The translations under genes were made by a program, and so were the position numbers. From Lentinula raphanica (Eukaryota; Basidiomycota; Agaricomycetes; Agaricales; Omphalotaceae), in the NCBI GenBank assembly GCA_027919835.1, contig JANVFP010000035.1, positions 486,489-550,488 on the forward strand: a DNA stretch of 64,000 nt, read 5' to 3'. The stretch's first letter is position 1, and each line of letters starts with the position of its first letter. This document shows positions 11,361-22,916 of this stretch, one piece after another. Below the pieces are notes generated by a model. The model did not search any database and had not been told where the DNA came from. It worked only from the letters and a program-made list of their open reading frames with translations.

Positions 11361-14300
11361 TCAAGTCAGTTTGTCCAAAGGACTGATAACAGTACCCATC
11401 TGAGCGAATAAACCTCACATCAGCACACGAAATCCAACCCCTGCCACCATTCCAAAGCAAGGAACATGAGCAAACAAATCCCCTCACCTTCTTCACCACC
11501 TTTGGCAACGTCCCTCTCTGGAATCCCACTCTCGTATTCCACTCCGGACCCAACGGCTGCTGCATCCTACGATCAAATTGCGCCTTGCTGGTGTACGGGT
11601 AGGGTAAATCTGATACTTGATACTTTGCGGCTTTTTTATCGCGTCGCTCGGAGATGATAACGTGGGATTTGTTGTAATCCGCGCGAGAGGAAGGGTCGAT
11701 TCCGGCGATCTTCTTCATCAGATGGGGTTTTGAGGCGCCTTTGGTGATTCCGGTGCCGCCCCAGGATCCCTGTGCGTGAAGGGTATTGGTGAGCATGTAA
11801 GAGTTGAGAGAGATAAGGAAAAAGAGCATGTGCGTACCCAGCCTGGCAGGGTTGTGTCAACCTCCGTAGGAGCGTCTTGAGCTATTTCTCGACGCTTGGC
11901 TTCTTCGAAGTCCTAGTGCGTAACAAGGTTAACGAGGTTCAACGCACGAAGAGAGGAACATACTCGGACGACATTGTCACCGGCGAACGCACGAGCAACG
12001 AGTTCACGCTGCTCAAATGCCTTGACCGCTTTTGCCTTCTTTCCTTTAGTCAGTAGCATTTTCTCTTGCTCCTCAACCTCACTATTCTCGCTATCCGACG
12101 TATCCTTGTCAGACACAACATCGCCCGACGACGACTGTTTTTTGCTCTTCTTCTTTGAGTTATTCTTCTTCTTCTGAGTATTAACCGTGGAGGAAGCGGT
12201 AGTTGGCACAACTGCCCTTTCTCGTTCTTGTCCTTTGTCTTTGTGAGCACTTTCGGGAACAGTGAGCACGTTGTCCAGCTCGATCTCGACCACACCGTCG
12301 TCCTTCGCCCGAGCTTTCTCTTCTTCCGTGTTTTTGGCCTGTTTTTTGAGTTTGTGAGCAGCCTTTGTCGTCTGTGAGCTTTCCTTGTCGACTAGGACTT
12401 GGTTTTTCTTTCGACTGGCTTTACCGGTACCGGTGGTTGAGGGTACCAGCCATGGGTTAATTGGAGTCTCGGTAACCGCCGCCGCCGCACGGGACGAACC
12501 TGGATGGGAAGGGACAGCTCGGTCTGATGTGGAGATGAGGGGAGATAATGGTGTAGGTGTCAGGAGATCCGTAGATTTGAGTGTTGAGCTGGACGTTTCG
12601 ATTGAAGCTACGGAGAACGTTGTGCTTGATTGTTCCTATTGACGAATGATTAGGAATTGACAAGCGGGACAAGGGATTCATGGGGCTCGTACTCACAGAT
12701 TTTTTGAAGTTAGGTTGCATGACAATTCTTCCCCCCGTTCGGGACACGATGACACCATCTTCGGGATCAGCCTGAGACGACCCAGCTTCGCTATCACTGT
12801 GATGGCCATCGTCATCTCCGCCCATCTCCTTCATGAAATCATCCACAGTCCGATTCGTTTCTGCCTGCTTGCGAGCCATGGCATCCTTCATGAACTTCAT
12901 CTCGAACACGCCCTTCCCCTTCTTTCCTCCATCATCTACCACGCCCGCATCCTGTTCCTTCCGGAGAGCATTCAACTCATCGAACGCTGCCCGCATCTCG
13001 GCCTCCGATTCCTCCTCCTCGTCATCCTCACTCGGTTCACTCTCATCATCGCTATCCTTTCCGTGAATCTTTCTCCGTAATCTCTCTCCTCTCGAAAGCA
13101 TTTCCTCAATTTCCTGCCGGCCACTTCTTATATTGTCGTCGTCGTCGTCTCCTTCCCCGTATCCATTACGACTCATCATCTTCTTTGCCCACATCCCCGT
13201 ATTCTTATGCTTCAGAGTCGCCCGTTCTCTTGCCCTCTCCATTTCCGCCTTCAATCGACGCTCTTCGGTACGGGACCCCTCTTGATCGTCATCATCATCA
13301 TCATCGTTATCTCCCAAGGCCTCCCTCTCCTTCCTCTTCATCCGTCGGTAGACTTTGCTCTTGATCTTTTTGACGCGTTTGGCCTTGACTTCAGCACGGA
13401 ACATGAGCTCGCGCATCCGTCGAAGTTCTCGTCGTCGTTCGGTGACGTCCTCGACAGAAACTGCGGCGGCTTTGAGGATGTTTTCTTCGGTTTCGAGGAC
13501 GGAGGCGTCTGTGGCTAGGTTGGCGGAGGTGAGGAGAGAGGAGACGGTGGTTTCGAGCGTGGTTGTGGGCTTTTGGAAGGGTGTGTGTGTAAAAATCAGA
13601 GCTTCAAGCAAATGATAGAGGAGGTATATACCTTGAATTTCGCTGTGAGTTCTAGATTGCTCACTTTGCTTTGCGGCTGAGCCTGCAGTGGAAAGCTGAG
13701 ATGGTCAGCTTCGGCGATACGTTTCATCGTCGCGCTCCATTTGTCGACCTCGGTTTTGGTTTGCTCGTACGCAGCTTCACGGTCGAGACGTTCCTGCGTA
13801 CGCTGAGGAAGCGGGATGGCGAGAGTTTGGGGCTTTTTCTTTTTCCCTGTCGAAGAATCCCCTTTTGAAGGTTGAAGGACCTTAACTGAACTTTCCAAGG
13901 AGCTTTTGCCCAATGGGGCGAGGAGATCGTTGAGTGATAGACCTAGTTCGTGATATATTAAGTTTGAGGGTATGAGATATGATATGTAGATGTGACTCTA
14001 CCTGAGCTCTGCGTCCTGAATTCACTCTCTGGTCCGGTTTCGGTGCGTTCCTTGATAAAACGACGCTTTCGCGGCTGATCAGGCTCTTCGTCTGGTTTCC
14101 GTTTGTGGCTGATCGACGAAGAGGGATTGAGGGAAGAGACGAATGTTTGCAAGTCATCTAGAGCTCCAGCAGCTTCATCTTCGGCCTCAGAAAGGGATAT
14201 TGATATTTTGTCGTCTTCGTCTTCGTCCTCGTCCTCCTCCGCTTCTTCCTCGTCGCTTCCGCGGTCTTCATTCTCTCCGTCATCCATCTCCTCGTCACTT

Positions 14301-15012
14301 GAAGGCCCGTTCCGAGGTCGTGTCGGTGGTGGTGGAGGCGGATCGTTGTCTTCATCGTTCAAAGGTTCTCCTTTCCCATCTAGGATGTCGAGGACGTCGA
14401 TGAATTCATCGTCTTCGCCGGATTCCTCTTCCTCCTCTGATTCACTATTACCTTGCTCATGCTCTTGTATCCGACCGTCGTCATCGTCGTCTTCGTTGAG
14501 ATCCACATCGGCAAACTTGACGGAACGTTTGTTAGCCTTCTTAGGAGCCTACGTATATTTGTTGGCTTCACAAAAGACCGTATCTCTGAAGAAATGTCCT
14601 TTACCTTCTTGGTGAAAAATCCAGCAAACCTTTCATCGTCATCTTCGTCAAAAGCACCATCACTATCAATCTCCTCATCATCCTCACTGTCAATCTTCTC
14701 GTCCTCATCGTTTTCTCCAATCAATCGTGCCTTCAGCCGAATGTCCTCGACCTCGTCAGCGCCACCAAGAGCATCTAGTTCCTCCTCTCGGTCAAGGTCC
14801 AACGCAACTTTGGACCTTCGTACTTTTTCTGGAGCATATTCGTAGACATCATCCGCGGCACGAGTGTTAGATTTGGCTGCTTTTCGTGCTTGTCGTTTCG
14901 CATACCCATTAGCGGCGGCGGCGGCAGCTGAGCCTTTACGGTTAGGATGGCCTCGGCTCTTGTGAGTGTTCCATGAATGACTGTTAGAGGATGGACGACC
15001 TGAGCGTGCCAT
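11361..15012 (-). CDS. UTP14: UTP14, U3 snoRNP / SSU processome protein
   Basis: Utp14 is a nucleolar component of the small-subunit processome that activates the helicase Dhr1 during 18S rRNA maturation. Predicted exons: 15012-14605, 14548-14002, 13942-13632, 13569-12697, 12635-11964, 11912-11838, 11769-11488 and 11399-11361. Phases agree and give 1068 residues, somewhat longer than the yeast protein. Seen in the product: a basic N-terminus, long Asp/Glu/Ser tracts, a central RVKKIKSKVYRRMKRKERE block typical of the family, and MWAKKMMSR. The conserved C-terminus reads GSWGGTGI, then FQRGTLPKVVKK, then a 13-codon last exon giving MGTVISPLDKLT. The extra length lies in acidic and Lys-rich low-complexity stretches. 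The gene is head-to-head with the acyltransferase at 15386. Confidence 0.93.
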
Positions 15013-15385
15013 TGAGAGAGGGGAAAAAATTGTTAGGCGCTAAGCGCTCTACTTTTGGAAATGCACCGTCACGTTGATTCTGAGCGCCTATTGTTCTCCC
15101 TTCTCTTTGTTGAACCACAACATCGAAATCCGATTCGATATGAACGTTGCAATATTGACGACAAACATCCAACGATGGACCTCTACTGTACCAGAATTGG
15201 TTCTCTAAAATTTGATATGCTCCAGAGGCGAGCATGAGCAATACGTGCAAGCTACAAGATACTCTTCTCAAGCTGTTCCTTACTTTCTTGTCTTCGCCTT
15301 CTGATCCGCGTTCTGAGAACGCCACAAACGAAGCTTCAATGGCTGTTCTTCTTAAGCTCAACACCGGACAACTGTATTAACAACG
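15013..15385. promoter_or_regulatory. Shared intergenic promoter region
   Basis: A 373-bp gap between the divergent starts of UTP14 (minus) and the acyltransferase (plus). I see no clear TATA box. Confidence 0.5.
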
Positions 15386-16723
15386 ATGGACGAAAACACC
15401 CCACCAGCTACCGCTCACCCGCTGCCTTTCTCTATCATGTACATCCTAATACCCGCTCTAATGGTCGCGTGCGTGCTAGCTTTCAAAACCCCTACTTGGA
15501 TGCGCCTTCTGTTCTTCGCGTGGTACACGAAACACTTGCTACAAGGGATGTCTATCAAATTCGGCAACAGTTTCACCGACAATTCGAATGGCTCCACCCT
15601 GGGTGGCGAACTCACCAAGACATTCTATCTACTATTTTTCGTCGATCCAGTCCATGATTGGTGTCACAGAACGGACGGGAAGAAGAGGATTGTCAGTAGA
15701 CCTTGGTGGCAAAGGATATACTGGTGTTTCTGTGCTTCATTCTCTGTGCGTGGTGTTGGATGGAACTACCAGGTTGGCTTTCTTCCCATCAAATTTGATG
15801 TATATTGACTCAGGCGCAGGTCGCAGGTGTACCCTCACCTTCTCGAATGAATAGATACATGTTCCTAGGTCGTGCTGCTCTTCAAGTCCTAGCGTCGTTC
15901 CTCCTCTTAGACGTCTCGCAGTGCATCATAAAAACTATTTCGTTTTTCACTGACCCTCAACCGGATGCATCCATGTGGTCTTATAGTTACCATATCCAAG
16001 TTTTCTATGGACTCTTGTTTCTTTCCGTCCCATATGCCTCACTCAAACTTTACTACTACCTTGGCGCGTTTCTCGCGGTCTTGACTGGATATTCGTCGCA
16101 AGAGGATTGGCCGGATTTTTTCGGAAATTGGATTGAAGCATACAGCGTGAAGAATTTCTGGGGGTCCGTATCATTTCATTGTCAGTATGGAAAGAACTCC
16201 GTTGCTGACTGGTCTCGCTTTCACCAGACGTGTATGGCACCAAATGCTCAGAGGAGTTTGTATATCCCATATGTCCATGTGTCGCGTCACTAATCGCACC
16301 TTCTAGCGCTGTACTGCTATCGGGAGAACTGCAGCCAAATATCTAGGTGCCCCTCCGGGCTCGGCCTCGTCATATTCCATTCAGCTGCTTGCCGCCTTCC
16401 TCGTTTCCGGTATCATGCACTCATTTGGAGACTATAGTGCTCGTTTGAAATATCCTGGAATCACTCTCCCTTTTTACATGCTCCAGCCGTTTGCTATCAT
16501 GCTTGAAGAACTTTTCTTCCTCGGCCTCGTATATATCAAGGTCGACAAGAAGATATACTCGTTGCCTACCCCGGTAAAGCGCTGCTTCGGATACCTCTGG
16601 ACACTCATGTGGCTCACGTATTCATCCTCGTGGTATATCGATCCTGTTGTGCAAGCAGGATCCGGTCGAGACGAGATTCTGCCGATCTCCGTCATTCGTT
16701 ATGTTCAAGCTCATTTTCAGTGA
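15386..16723 (+). CDS. Wax-synthase-like membrane O-acyltransferase, copy 1
   Basis: Four exons (15386-15772, about 15814 or 15820-16163, 16228-16255, 16307-16723) give a polytopic membrane protein of about 390 residues. The last intron is 51 nt with a CTAAT branch site. The architecture matches the fungal wax-synthase-like (MBOAT-related) acyltransferases that esterify terpenoid or fatty alcohols. Landmarks are GVGWNYQ after the first loop, WPDFFGNWIEAYSVKNFWG, the RVWHQMLRG loop carrying the presumed catalytic His, and MHSFGDYS in a later helix. Exon boundaries coincide with those of the paralog at 18857, so the two copies share an ancestor. The acceptor of exon 2 is an ambiguous pair of nearby AGs (15813 or 15819). 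The substrate cannot be read from sequence. Confidence 0.85.
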
Positions 16724-17542
16724 TCCCGTTGAGCATACAACCAGAAGACTATGTCGCCACAATTGCAAATGCTCGCGTTGAAGGTTGTCTAAATCCAGAC
16801 TAAGCCGTGTACATGACGGTCCACGCTCTCGCCGGTATTCCTATAGGTTCCAATAGATGGCAATTCTATCTGTACCGTAAAAGCGCGATTTCATCGTCCT
16901 CGCTCGAAGAGGGGTCGAGTTCGCATGCCTAAACGACTTCTGCCAGAAGAGACTCGGATTTTCAGACTCATGAGCATGCCTATATCCTTCTATTCGGACA
17001 CCCCTAATTCCGTAAAGCGACGCTTTTATCACTTCTCGATATGTACTTAGTCTCTTTCGCTGTACGAAAGGCATTGGGCCCGGCTGTTCCCTTGTGGGAC
17101 CCCACCCCTTAGTTTCTTTCCTTCCTTGCAGTTCATAACTTCGTATGCTCGTCTTCGTGCCTCCGACGGCTTGCTAGGAATCGCTATACACGAAATTAGG
17201 CCGATTTTCCGACATTCTTTTTGCAGAGATGAATGACTCGATAACCGCAGGAAAATTGTTCGAAGCCTGAAGAGGCCTGAAGGTACTACTTACAATCCCT
17301 CTTAACACTTCGAGCCGAAATATACAGAATCACAGTGACATAGGGACCTGATGCTGACACTGCATCAAGGTTTCAATGTTATCCATCTCGTTCGGGAAAC
17401 GTGCCATTTTTCGGCTTGAAAAGGACCCACAATTCCCCGAAAAATCCCTCCCCTTGCCCAGAGCTGGTCTCCCTTGTCCTCCCACCACTGACCGGGCTGT
17501 TTGTACACAAGCCTCAGCTTTTCGTTGTCATTCTGCAAAACC
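16724..17542. other. Intergenic, no gene recognised
   Basis: About 820 bp between the acyltransferase and the secreted-protein gene downstream. No coding exon or strong repeat seen. Confidence 0.5.
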
Positions 17543-18201
17543 ATGGTTCGACTTCTCACCATCCTCGTAGCCTCTACTATCGCGTTTGGGACCTTCTCTG
17601 TCTTCAGTATCCCTATCAGGCATAACTCTGAAAAGTCTGATTCATGCCGGACCCAGACGACTCAGGCTTATCATGTGGGTACTTTTCCAAACTTGAAGAC
17701 ATTGAGACCTCGTGCATGCGCAGATAATCCGAGTAGCAGTAAGTTTTCTTACACTCAAATTAAGCCGGTCCCACAAGCTCATATACACAGGTCGTTGCAG
17801 CCTTGGACCACCCACAGTCGAACGTAATTCCAGTTTGTTATATGCTGTCTGGTAGATGTTGAATAACATCAACCCCTTTGCAGAAATGATTGTAGAAATC
17901 ATGAGATCGGGCTGCCTTGAACCCCTTGAAGAACCCAAGGTGTATTTGCGTTACGCACGCTACGAGCTGCAAATACAGGAAGAGGGATATTTGGACATGG
18001 TACCCGAACGCGAGGAAATGGAGGAAGTGAAGAAGTGGTATGTCTGTGCCCTTCGGAAGCGTGCATCGAGTTCATCAGAATCTAATTCGTCTAAACGTGA
18101 GCGAAAATATGGACTTTTGAATCTTGATTGCTTACTGCGAACGGACTCTTTCAAAAGCAGGACACTGTGATAACAGGCCTGTTCAACAGCGTTCGACGTA
18201 G
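17543..18201 (+). CDS. Small secreted protein of the duplicated module, copy 1
   Basis: Starts MVRLLTILVASTIAFGTFSVFS, a signal peptide very like that of the gene at 21324. My model has GT-AG introns at about 17742-17803, 17852-17883 and 18096-18159; the second is only 32 nt and should be treated with care. The mature part includes KVYLRYARYELQIQEEGYLDMVPEREEMEEV, matching in spacing the GYGYLDATRRKELEEI segment of copy 2. The tail is Ser-rich and ends RHCDNRPVQQRST. No named domain. It follows acyltransferase copy 1 just as copy 2 follows acyltransferase copy 2. Confidence 0.6.
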
Positions 18202-18856
18202 AAAACTGACAAGGTCACCGAATGATGAATCGACCCCGCGCAACCTTCACTGTTTGACTCGAATTGTAGTCCTTGCGCTTCCAGTGTGCATTACGAATAT
18301 GGCGGGCCCATACACAACTCATGTATCTTTTGTATCCTCTATCCATCTTCTCCACATGTTCAACGTTCAGGTGCTATGACCACTGCATATCACACAGATC
18401 TAGAGACACTCGACGACTTGAAGATAATCAATACTACACAAATGCCTACATGCCTATCACTCTTATCAAATGAATATCGTCGTCTTCACCATGGACGAAA
18501 ATGGCACCAGTGAGGTATGTATGCCACATTCTGGCTGCACGCATCGTGTCACTGACTGAAGCTTATCCCATTGCATGGGCAGCTTCTTTCAGTTAAGATG
18601 AATTCCTGTTGAGCTGGCACTCGGTCTTTTCTCCGAACACACATTGGTGGGTCAGGAGATCCAAGTCAATCTTCTCGCTGTGGTCTTCACTCCAGCCAAG
18701 AAAGAGCGATTCTGTCGTGTCTGGGGTGTTCGAAAAGGTGTCGTATAACTCTTTCCAGAACCGTTGATGCTTAGAAATTACTTGTAATAACAGGCAACTC
18801 TTATTACGTGGGCCATATGGCGTATCCGAATAGAAGAACCATCGGCCCCTACTTTT
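18202..18856. other. Intergenic, no gene recognised
   Basis: Short open frames only. Probably the 3' flank of the secreted gene and the promoter of acyltransferase copy 2. Confidence 0.5.
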
Positions 18857-20431
18857 ATGAGTAGGCTGATGAAGGTTGAACCCAGGTTTCTGAACGCTCA
18901 ACGCTCTCCCATGGATGGAGTCACTCTCACGGTCTCCGGGCTTGATGTCGAAGTCCACCGAATCCTTTTCCATCTTCAGTTTATCGTGCTACCCAGTTTG
19001 TTCATCTGTTTCATCGTCGTCTCGAAGCGGAGCGTTCTCCCTCGCTGGACACATTCTCTGTTCTTCATCGCATTCCTCGCATATGTGTGGTACTTGTTTC
19101 GCAACCACCAATCAGGTTACCGGACGGGATCACCATGGCTCGATTATTCTCTTGGATCAACCTTGGGATTTTTCATATTCAATGCGCTTCATTTACTGGT
19201 GCTTGTTGACCCTCTGGAAGAGTATTGGCACAAGACTCGACCACGCCCTAGCGAGTGGAAAGCGAGAGTTTACTGGGTTTGGCAAACTATTGTGTCCCTC
19301 CGCGGTTTTGGCTGGAACTATCAGGTGAGTTCTCCAAGAGTCGTTTATCTTATATATGTCACTATTCTATCATCTCGGGGTTTTACAGATCCACAACCTG
19401 CCCGCCACTCCAAAAGCTGGTCGCGACAGGCTCGAATATTGCTTCTACGCTCTCCGGCAATCTCTTCTACATCTCTACCTTGTTGATGTAATGCAAAATA
19501 CGATCCGGACAGTACCTTTCCTTCGCCTATCGAACATACCACTCGACTCGAACAGTTCAACGATTTACTCCTTCCTACTCTGGTGTATTCAGAGATTTGC
19601 CCGCGTAGCTGTCTGGTTCTTTGGAGGATATGCTGGAATCTGTTTTTATTATTACACTGTTGCGCTCATTTGTGTGGGCTCCGGGTATTCTGAAGCGGGA
19701 GATTGGCCCAAGGTGTTTGGGAATTTGAAGGAGGCGTACAGTTTGAGGAATTTCTGGGGGTGAGTATATCCAGTATCATACAACGCGACCATTCATTGTA
19801 TGTTGATTAAACATCTTCATCAGGAGAACTTGGCATCAACTCATCCGTCGAGTGAGATATCATTAACCTCAACCATGCTCATAAGCCTTTATTGACCCTA
19901 GGCCTATCATTCTTTTCCCAGTTCTGTATATCTCTAGGCAGAAAGGGCACGAGATTGTTCGACGTAGCCCCTCGATCTCTGACGGCAGCCTTGATAAAAC
20001 TCTACATCGCCTTCCTGGCCTCCGCCTTGATGCATTCTTTCGGTGACTACATGGTTGGTCAACAATATATCGGAGTCTCGTTCGGTTTCTTCTTCCTCCA
20101 GCCCTTTGCCATCATATTCGAAGAACTGGTCCAGCTCGCTGCGAGGCAGGTCATGCACCCTCAGATTCATCGTACCAGTTCGACGCACTCCGCTTCATTC
20201 GAAAAATTCAAGGGACATCCCGGCGGGGCTAGTTTCTTGTCATTGCAAACACGCTCTATTGTTGCAAGAGTAATTGGGTATCTATGGGTGGTGTTTTGGT
20301 TCACTGCAACGACACCATTGATGATTGATGCTGCGATTGAAGCAGGATTCGTCAGAGATTCTGTCTTTCCCTTTTCTCCTACGGAAATCATCGTTACGGC
20401 TTTCAGGAGTCGGTGGAACTCTACTCGATAA
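18857..20431 (+). CDS. Wax-synthase-like membrane O-acyltransferase, copy 2
   Basis: Exons 18857-19324, 19389-19759, 19824-19851 and 19922-20431 give 458 residues. A later in-frame ATG at 18911 (MDGVTLTV) is an equally good start. Several transmembrane helices are visible. It carries the same landmarks as copy 1 at the same exon edges: GFGWNYQ before intron 1, LRNFWG before intron 2, RTWHQLIRR encoded by a 28-nt exon, and MHSFGDYM. The His in TWHQ is the presumed catalytic residue of the family. Compared with copy 1 it has an insertion before the last two helices (RTSSTHSASFEKF). It likely acts in the endoplasmic reticulum on an alcohol acceptor, possibly a terpenoid. Confidence 0.87.
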
Positions 20432-21323
20432 CAGACGAACTGGTATATCCAGCTAGAGTACTTACCCTGGCCTGCATTGGTGTCGATTTGTTCGACACTC
20501 ATAGTTTCTGCTCTGACGAAATTCACTTGATCTCTTCAGATCGATGGAACTCTGGGCCTCTTTGGGCTCGCTCTGTGCGGTTGACGTATCAACGCTATTG
20601 GTTTGGGTTGAGTCATTTGAAGAATCTTTCTATTGAACTTTCAATTTGGGCAGTTTGAGGCCGCGTGCAGTCAGCAAACTCTTGAGCAACTGATAACAAG
20701 GTGACATCAGTGGAACCGCCGATGAGTAATTACCTCTACCATAGAGCTACATGCTCATCACCGATGGCAGTGAACTGGAGCAAATTTCAAGTGTCGAAAT
20801 TGGACTTGCTCGTTTAGCACTAGGCCAGTCGTATCCGGATCCCAAGATTCACTGCTAGCTTTGCCACAAGTGTTCAACCTTGTTCAACCTAACCTACCCA
20901 GGCTAGGTAATGCATCATAATGCAAGATAGTCCCAATACGTTACAAAAAAACCCTCATGGACAGAGGTATCGCCCCGTCAGCGGACACTGCGACATATGT
21001 AACTTCCCGTAACTTCGAGATGGAATGATCAAGATTGTAAAGAAAGTGGATTTCGATGTTTATGCTATGATCGATAAGTAAACTGAATTATATCCTGATA
21101 TTATAGTATCAGAAAGTTGTTCCTTCGGAAGTAGGCCTTTGCTTCCTTATGTACCCGACTTTGGTCATTTCACGTTTCGGGATGCGTCAATTACTACCTA
21201 CAAAAGCGCCAACAGTTCCTTTCCCTCCACAGAGCTGGTCTCTTTCGTCCTCCCATCACCAATCCTTATCCTGTATCTCACTTCGGTCATTCAACAACTC
21301 TACGCCCCATCTCTGGATCTACT
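20432..21323. other. Intergenic, no gene recognised
   Basis: About 890 bp with no convincing exon. A local direct repeat TTGTTCAACCT lies near 20880. Confidence 0.5.
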
Positions 21324-22234
21324 ATGGTTCATCTGCCTATCATGCTCATAGCTTCGACTCTCACATTGAGGGCGGTCTCTGTTCTCAGCGTCCCCATCGG
21401 GCATGATGGACACTCAATCACTGTTGAAGGAGCTCCGGATCAGACTGTGGGGGCTTTGGTAGTATCAAACGTTGCGACAATGTCGACGCCGCCTCGTATG
21501 GACGACTCCAAGAGTAGGTCTTTCAGCGAGGCTCGCATACAACCTGGGTTTGAACCATACTCACAATGTTACACCTGCAGGTCTTCCGTCTACCTCCATG
21601 ACTTCTAAAGAGGAATTCGATGGTGACAGTTTAGGTGTTGATTTTGACTATATATACAGGCCCTAATAACTACTCTGCAGAGAAAATTAAGCTTGTCAGG
21701 GCAGGGCTCAAAAAAGTACCATCCTTGACAATGGAATTTAATCGCGAACTTCTGTCCATTAACCCGATAGGTTCAACTAGTGCTCCAACGGATGCCCAGT
21801 TTACTGAACTGGAGGTCTGGTTGGCGATCGCCAGTAAGTGCAAACTGATACTACTAGTCCAAGCATAAGCACAAGACTGCCTCACACTAATTCCTCTTTC
21901 CACAGATTTGGACACCACAAGTAAGTAGAGTGAACCCCTACCTCAAGTGTATCACTCAATACTTGCACTGTGTCTTGCAGAAATGACTGATGGTGAAAGA
22001 ATTAAATTTCTTGAAGGTCCTGGGTACGGATACCTCGATGCAACTCGTCGAAAGGAGTTGGAGGAAATCACATCTGAATATCGCCCCGGCAAGATCTTAA
22101 GTTCCAAATCCCAACGAGATTTGGTCGGACTTGCAGTGCTCGCAGACATGAAGATACAGAACGGAATCCCACCATCCGAGTTCGAACAAGGTACTTTTCT
22201 TCTCAGTGTACCCTTCGTAGCGCTGGGCTTTTAA
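21324..22234 (+). CDS. Small secreted protein of the duplicated module, copy 2
   Basis: Starts MVHLPIMLIASTLTLRAVSVLS, a signal peptide. Introns are predicted after DDSK (starting at 21514, acceptor near 21581), after GD (a short intron ending near 21659), after LAIA, and after NLDTT. Phase-1 joins keep the frame open. The mature part carries NNYSAEKIKLVRAGLKK, then EMTDGERIKFLEGPGYGYLD, and a charged helix-like C-terminus. It has no domain I recognise. It pairs with acyltransferase copy 2 as copy 1 pairs with the first acyltransferase, so the two genes were probably duplicated together. The 3' end is less certain; the frame runs to a stop at 22234. Confidence 0.6.
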
Positions 22235-22916
22235 CTTTTTTTCTGCCAGCCAGCTAGAAATTAATCAGCCGAAGTTGCTTGACGGAACGGAGGATGCACA
22301 TAACATTATTTCGAGATCACATCACCACTATTTAACGTTATTCCCTTGCTTGTCAAGGGCTCTTGGGGGTGTATAATTCATAGGCGCCGGTTGTTTTCCG
22401 TAAACATCGGGAACAAACAAATGTGTAATCACGATAAGGACAAGCGCTGAATGATCTAGAGATAAGATAAGTATCCTCATGCAGTGTGCACTTAATAGTA
22501 AGAGCGCTCAAGCTCAAGCTCAGCTCTGGAGTCAACTGCCTTCTGAACTATCCATCGGTATCAAGTCCTTGTGAGCTCAAGCAAGGGCTCAGCCACCTCG
22601 AGGCGGCCGTTCTAGTAACATTAGTTCTCTTCATTTTGATGGAACAGGAGTCATAAGGGATATATTGCTTGTTTTGCGGCGACAATGTTGTTCAATGTCC
22701 AGAGTAGGGGACTCGATAATAGATCCCGACTGTTGACAACCTACAACGAGCAACTTCGCAGGACAAATGGGTAGAGAAGAATCCGAATTCATTCTACGGC
22801 GTTGAGACGAGTGAGAAGAAGTCTCAGAGTCCAAGGTGTGTAGTGGATGTATGTATATGCGGTTTACTATACGTATCGGATCGAACAATGGAATGTAGAG
22901 GATTAAAAGTCGTACT
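22235..22916. other. Convergent 3' flanks
   Basis: Between the secreted-protein gene and the end of the MFS gene. No gene seen. Confidence 0.5.
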
